A DNA stretch of 64,000 bases from Enterobacter kobei (GTDB taxonomy: Bacteria; Pseudomonadota; Gammaproteobacteria; Enterobacterales; Enterobacteriaceae): contig NZ_AP024590.1 of assembly GCF_018323985.1 (NCBI RefSeq), positions 1,426,001 to 1,490,000 on the forward strand. The letters run 5' to 3'. The position numbers and the translations under genes are program-made. Within the stretch, counting starts at the first letter, position 1. The number at the start of each line of letters is the position of its first letter. Below are positions 62,276 through 64,000 of this stretch, piece after piece. The notes under the pieces are model-generated. The model had not been told where the DNA came from, ran no database searches, and saw only the letters and a program-made list of their open reading frames with translations.

Positions 62276-63887
62276 CTGTCGTCTCCTTTTCCAGACCGCA
62301 TAGTCCCTGGTATACCCAGCGGGTAAACTCGCTTTCCCGCAATGCATCGCCCCAGGCCACGGGGCGGATGCCTTTCCAGCGCTCATTTAAAAACGCCGAT
62401 AACTGCGCGAGGGACTGCACGTCGCTGGTGACATTCAGGCGGTGTAACAACCCCGCCGCCCGGCAGGCGCACAGCTCGCCCTGACAGGTGCCCATGCCGA
62501 CGCGGGTGCGGCGGCGTAAATCGAGCAGAGAACGGACGTTAAGATTGTCGACCGCGTATTCGACTTCCCCGGCGGTGACGGCTTCGCACTCGCAAATCAG
62601 ACTGCGGGTATGCCGTGCATTGCCCAGCCATTCCGGGGTGCGATCGCCATGCCGCCACACCGCCGAGCCGCGCAGCGGGGCTGACAGGGAAACCACTTTT
62701 TGCAGCGTCCGATCGGTGGACTCGCGCGATCCGGGCAGCGGTTCGCTGGCGGTACGGCAGGGCGCGGTATTGTTGAGTTTGCGGCACACGGCGTCGGTGG
62801 CCCACTCCGCCATCAGCCGGTAGGTCATCAGCTTGCCGCCGGTGATGGTGATAAAGCCTTCCATGCCGTCGCGTTCAGCGTGATCCATCAAGACAATGCC
62901 ACGGCTGACGTTGCGCCCGGTGGGATCGTCGTCGCTGGCGACCAGCGGACGTATGCCCGCGTAGGCACGCAGAATGCGCGACGTCGCCATGATCGGCGCC
63001 AGTTTTTCACCTTCGCGCAGCAGGATGTCGACCTCTTCCGGCGTCACACGGGTGTTATCAATATCGCGGTAATCAACGTGCGTGGAGGTGGTGCCGATCA
63101 GGGAGATGGTATCGCCGGGCACCAGAATATCGGCATCCGCAGGCTTGCGGCAGCGGTTGATCACCTGCTGGTTGATGCGGTGATCGAGAATAAGCAGCGC
63201 GCCTTTCGCCGGGAACATACGGATACGGAGATCGGCATACTCCGCGATGCGCTGTCCCCAGATCCCGGCGGCGTTCACCACCACCGGCGCATGCAGCGAC
63301 TGGACTGCCAGCGTTGAGGGATGGCGGATCTGCACGCCGTGCACCCGGTCTTTGTCGCGTAGCAGGCCAATCACTTCATGGCCGGTTAAGATCACCGCAC
63401 CATGCTCCCGGGCATCCAGCATGTTGGCGGCGGTCAGGCGAAAGGGGTCGATGGTGCCGTCCGGCACCTGTACAGCGGCGATGAGCGCCGGGTTTACGCA
63501 GGGTTCGATGCGCAGCGCCTCTTCTGCCGACAGCGGCTGTGCCGCGATCCCGGCGCGGGTGCAGGCGCTGATAAATTGCTGCTGCCAGGCCAGATCGTCT
63601 TCCGGCAGGGTAATGAACAGGCCACCGGTAGGTTCGATACAGTGACGGGCAACCCGGCGCAGGATCTGGTTTTCGCTGATACACTCCCGCGCCGACTCTT
63701 CATCCGTTACTGCATAACGCGCGCCGCTGTGCAGCAGGCCGTGGTTACGCCCGGTGGCACCGGTGGCGATGTCGTGGCGCTCCAGCAACACCACGCGCAG
63801 CCCGCGCAGGGCGCAGTCGCGGGCGATCCCCGCTCCGGTTGCGCCGCCACCAATGATGATGACGTCGTACTCAGTCGCGTTGCGCAT
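62265..63887 (-). CDS. glpA: Anaerobic glycerol-3-phosphate dehydrogenase subunit A
   Basis: A 540-residue catalytic flavoprotein that oxidises sn-glycerol-3-phosphate to dihydroxyacetone phosphate during anaerobic growth. The FAD motif is GGGATGAG (13-20), followed by GATGRNHGLLHSGARYAV (about 42-59), typical of GlpA/GlpD. The C-terminal BFD-type [2Fe-2S] domain has CECEAVTAGEVEYA and TCQGELCACRAAG. It is two residues shorter than in E. coli because the N-terminus (MRNATEYDV) is shorter. It overlaps glpB by 11 bp and leads glpABC. Confidence 0.97.
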   Translation of the reverse strand: MRNATEYDVIIIGGGATGAGIARDCALRGLRVVLLERHDIATGATGRNHGLLHSGARYAVTDEESARECISENQILRRVARHCIEPTGGLFITLPEDDLAWQQQFISACTRAGIAAQPLSAEEALRIEPCVNPALIAAVQVPDGTIDPFRLTAANMLDAREHGAVILTGHEVIGLLRDKDRVHGVQIRHPSTLAVQSLHAPVVVNAAGIWGQRIAEYADLRIRMFPAKGALLILDHRINQQVINRCRKPADADILVPGDTISLIGTTSTHVDYRDIDNTRVTPEEVDILLREGEKLAPIMATSRILRAYAGIRPLVASDDDPTGRNVSRGIVLMDHAERDGMEGFITITGGKLMTYRLMAEWATDAVCRKLNNTAPCRTASEPLPGSRESTDRTLQKVVSLSAPLRGSAVWRHGDRTPEWLGNARHTRSLICECEAVTAGEVEYAVDNLNVRSLLDLRRRTRVGMGTCQGELCACRAAGLLHRLNVTSDVQSLAQLSAFLNERWKGIRPVAWGDALRESEFTRWVYQGLCGLEKETTDEL

Positions 63888-64000
63888 TTTCGCTTCCCTC
63901 TATTCCAGTGAGCTATATGACACATTTAGCCACACTCCGGGTGTGGTTTGTTTGATTGCGCGCATATTCGCGCATGAAACGAAAATAAATGAACATTTGT
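63888..64000 (-). promoter_or_regulatory. glpABC upstream region with GlpR-like half-sites (cut by window edge)
   Basis: Read toward glpA, AATGTTCATT (63988-63997) and TATTTTCGTT (63978-63987) lie next to each other; they match the GlpR half-site consensus WATKTTCGWT at nine and ten of ten positions. Further promoter sequence is outside the window. Known regulators of glpABC in E. coli are GlpR, CRP, FNR and ArcA. Confidence 0.5.

Overview
The window is chromosomal DNA of a gammaproteobacterium of the family Enterobacteriaceae. Nearly every protein is close to its E. coli/Salmonella counterpart, and the order yfcE-yfcD-[variable]-pta-ackA-yfbV-yfbU-hxpA-yfbS-yfbR-alaA-lrhA-nuoA..N-[variable]-rnz-elaA-elaB-[variable]-menFDHBCE-[variable]-yfaZ-yfaY-glpCBA matches that part of the E. 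coli map. It is probably not E. coli. It has cheV, a small-subunit catalase, and a PTS/split-transketolase operon beside pta, a combination I associate with the Salmonella/Citrobacter/Enterobacter side of the family. I cannot fix the genus from sequence alone.

Layout. 1-864: end of yfcE, then yfcD. 867-6120: a LacI-type repressor divergent from an ascorbate-family PTS (EIIA, EIIB, EIIC) and a two-gene transketolase, with two near-identical palindromic operators and a CRP-like site between them. 6230-9653: pta and ackA. 9992-15553: yfbV, yfbU, hxpA, yfbS, yfbR, alaA. 16446-17384: lrhA, flanked by long non-coding regions. 18014-32953: the 13-gene nuo operon for respiratory complex I, with C and D fused. 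33111-35064: a two-gene ATPase + HNH nuclease module recognised as the Septu (PtuA/PtuB) anti-phage system. 35167-38059: cheV, rnz, elaA, elaB. 38502-48930: two large tandem BigA-like autotransporter adhesin genes; the first is interrupted by one in-frame TAA. 49107-56121: the menaquinone cluster menFDHBCE. 56177-57625: katA. 57876-59713: yfaZ and yfaY. 59832-63887: glpCBA, anaerobic glycerol-3-phosphate dehydrogenase.

Functionally this is mostly core energy metabolism: acetate overflow (ackA-pta), NADH dehydrogenase I, menaquinone synthesis and anaerobic glycerol-3-phosphate oxidation, which delivers electrons to menaquinone. Against the E. coli backbone, four junctions carry different cargo: yfcD/pta (sugar PTS operon), nuoN/rnz (Septu and cheV), elaB/menF (adhesin pair) and menE/yfaZ (katA, where E. 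coli has pmrD-arn-ais).

The most interesting parts are the Septu pair, the tandem adhesins (last ~2.1 kb almost identical, passengers divergent, one nonsense codon, one 9-bp repeat tract), the sugar operon of unknown substrate, and two candidate RNA structures in the nuo operon. No tRNA, rRNA, CRISPR array, insertion sequence or prophage was seen.
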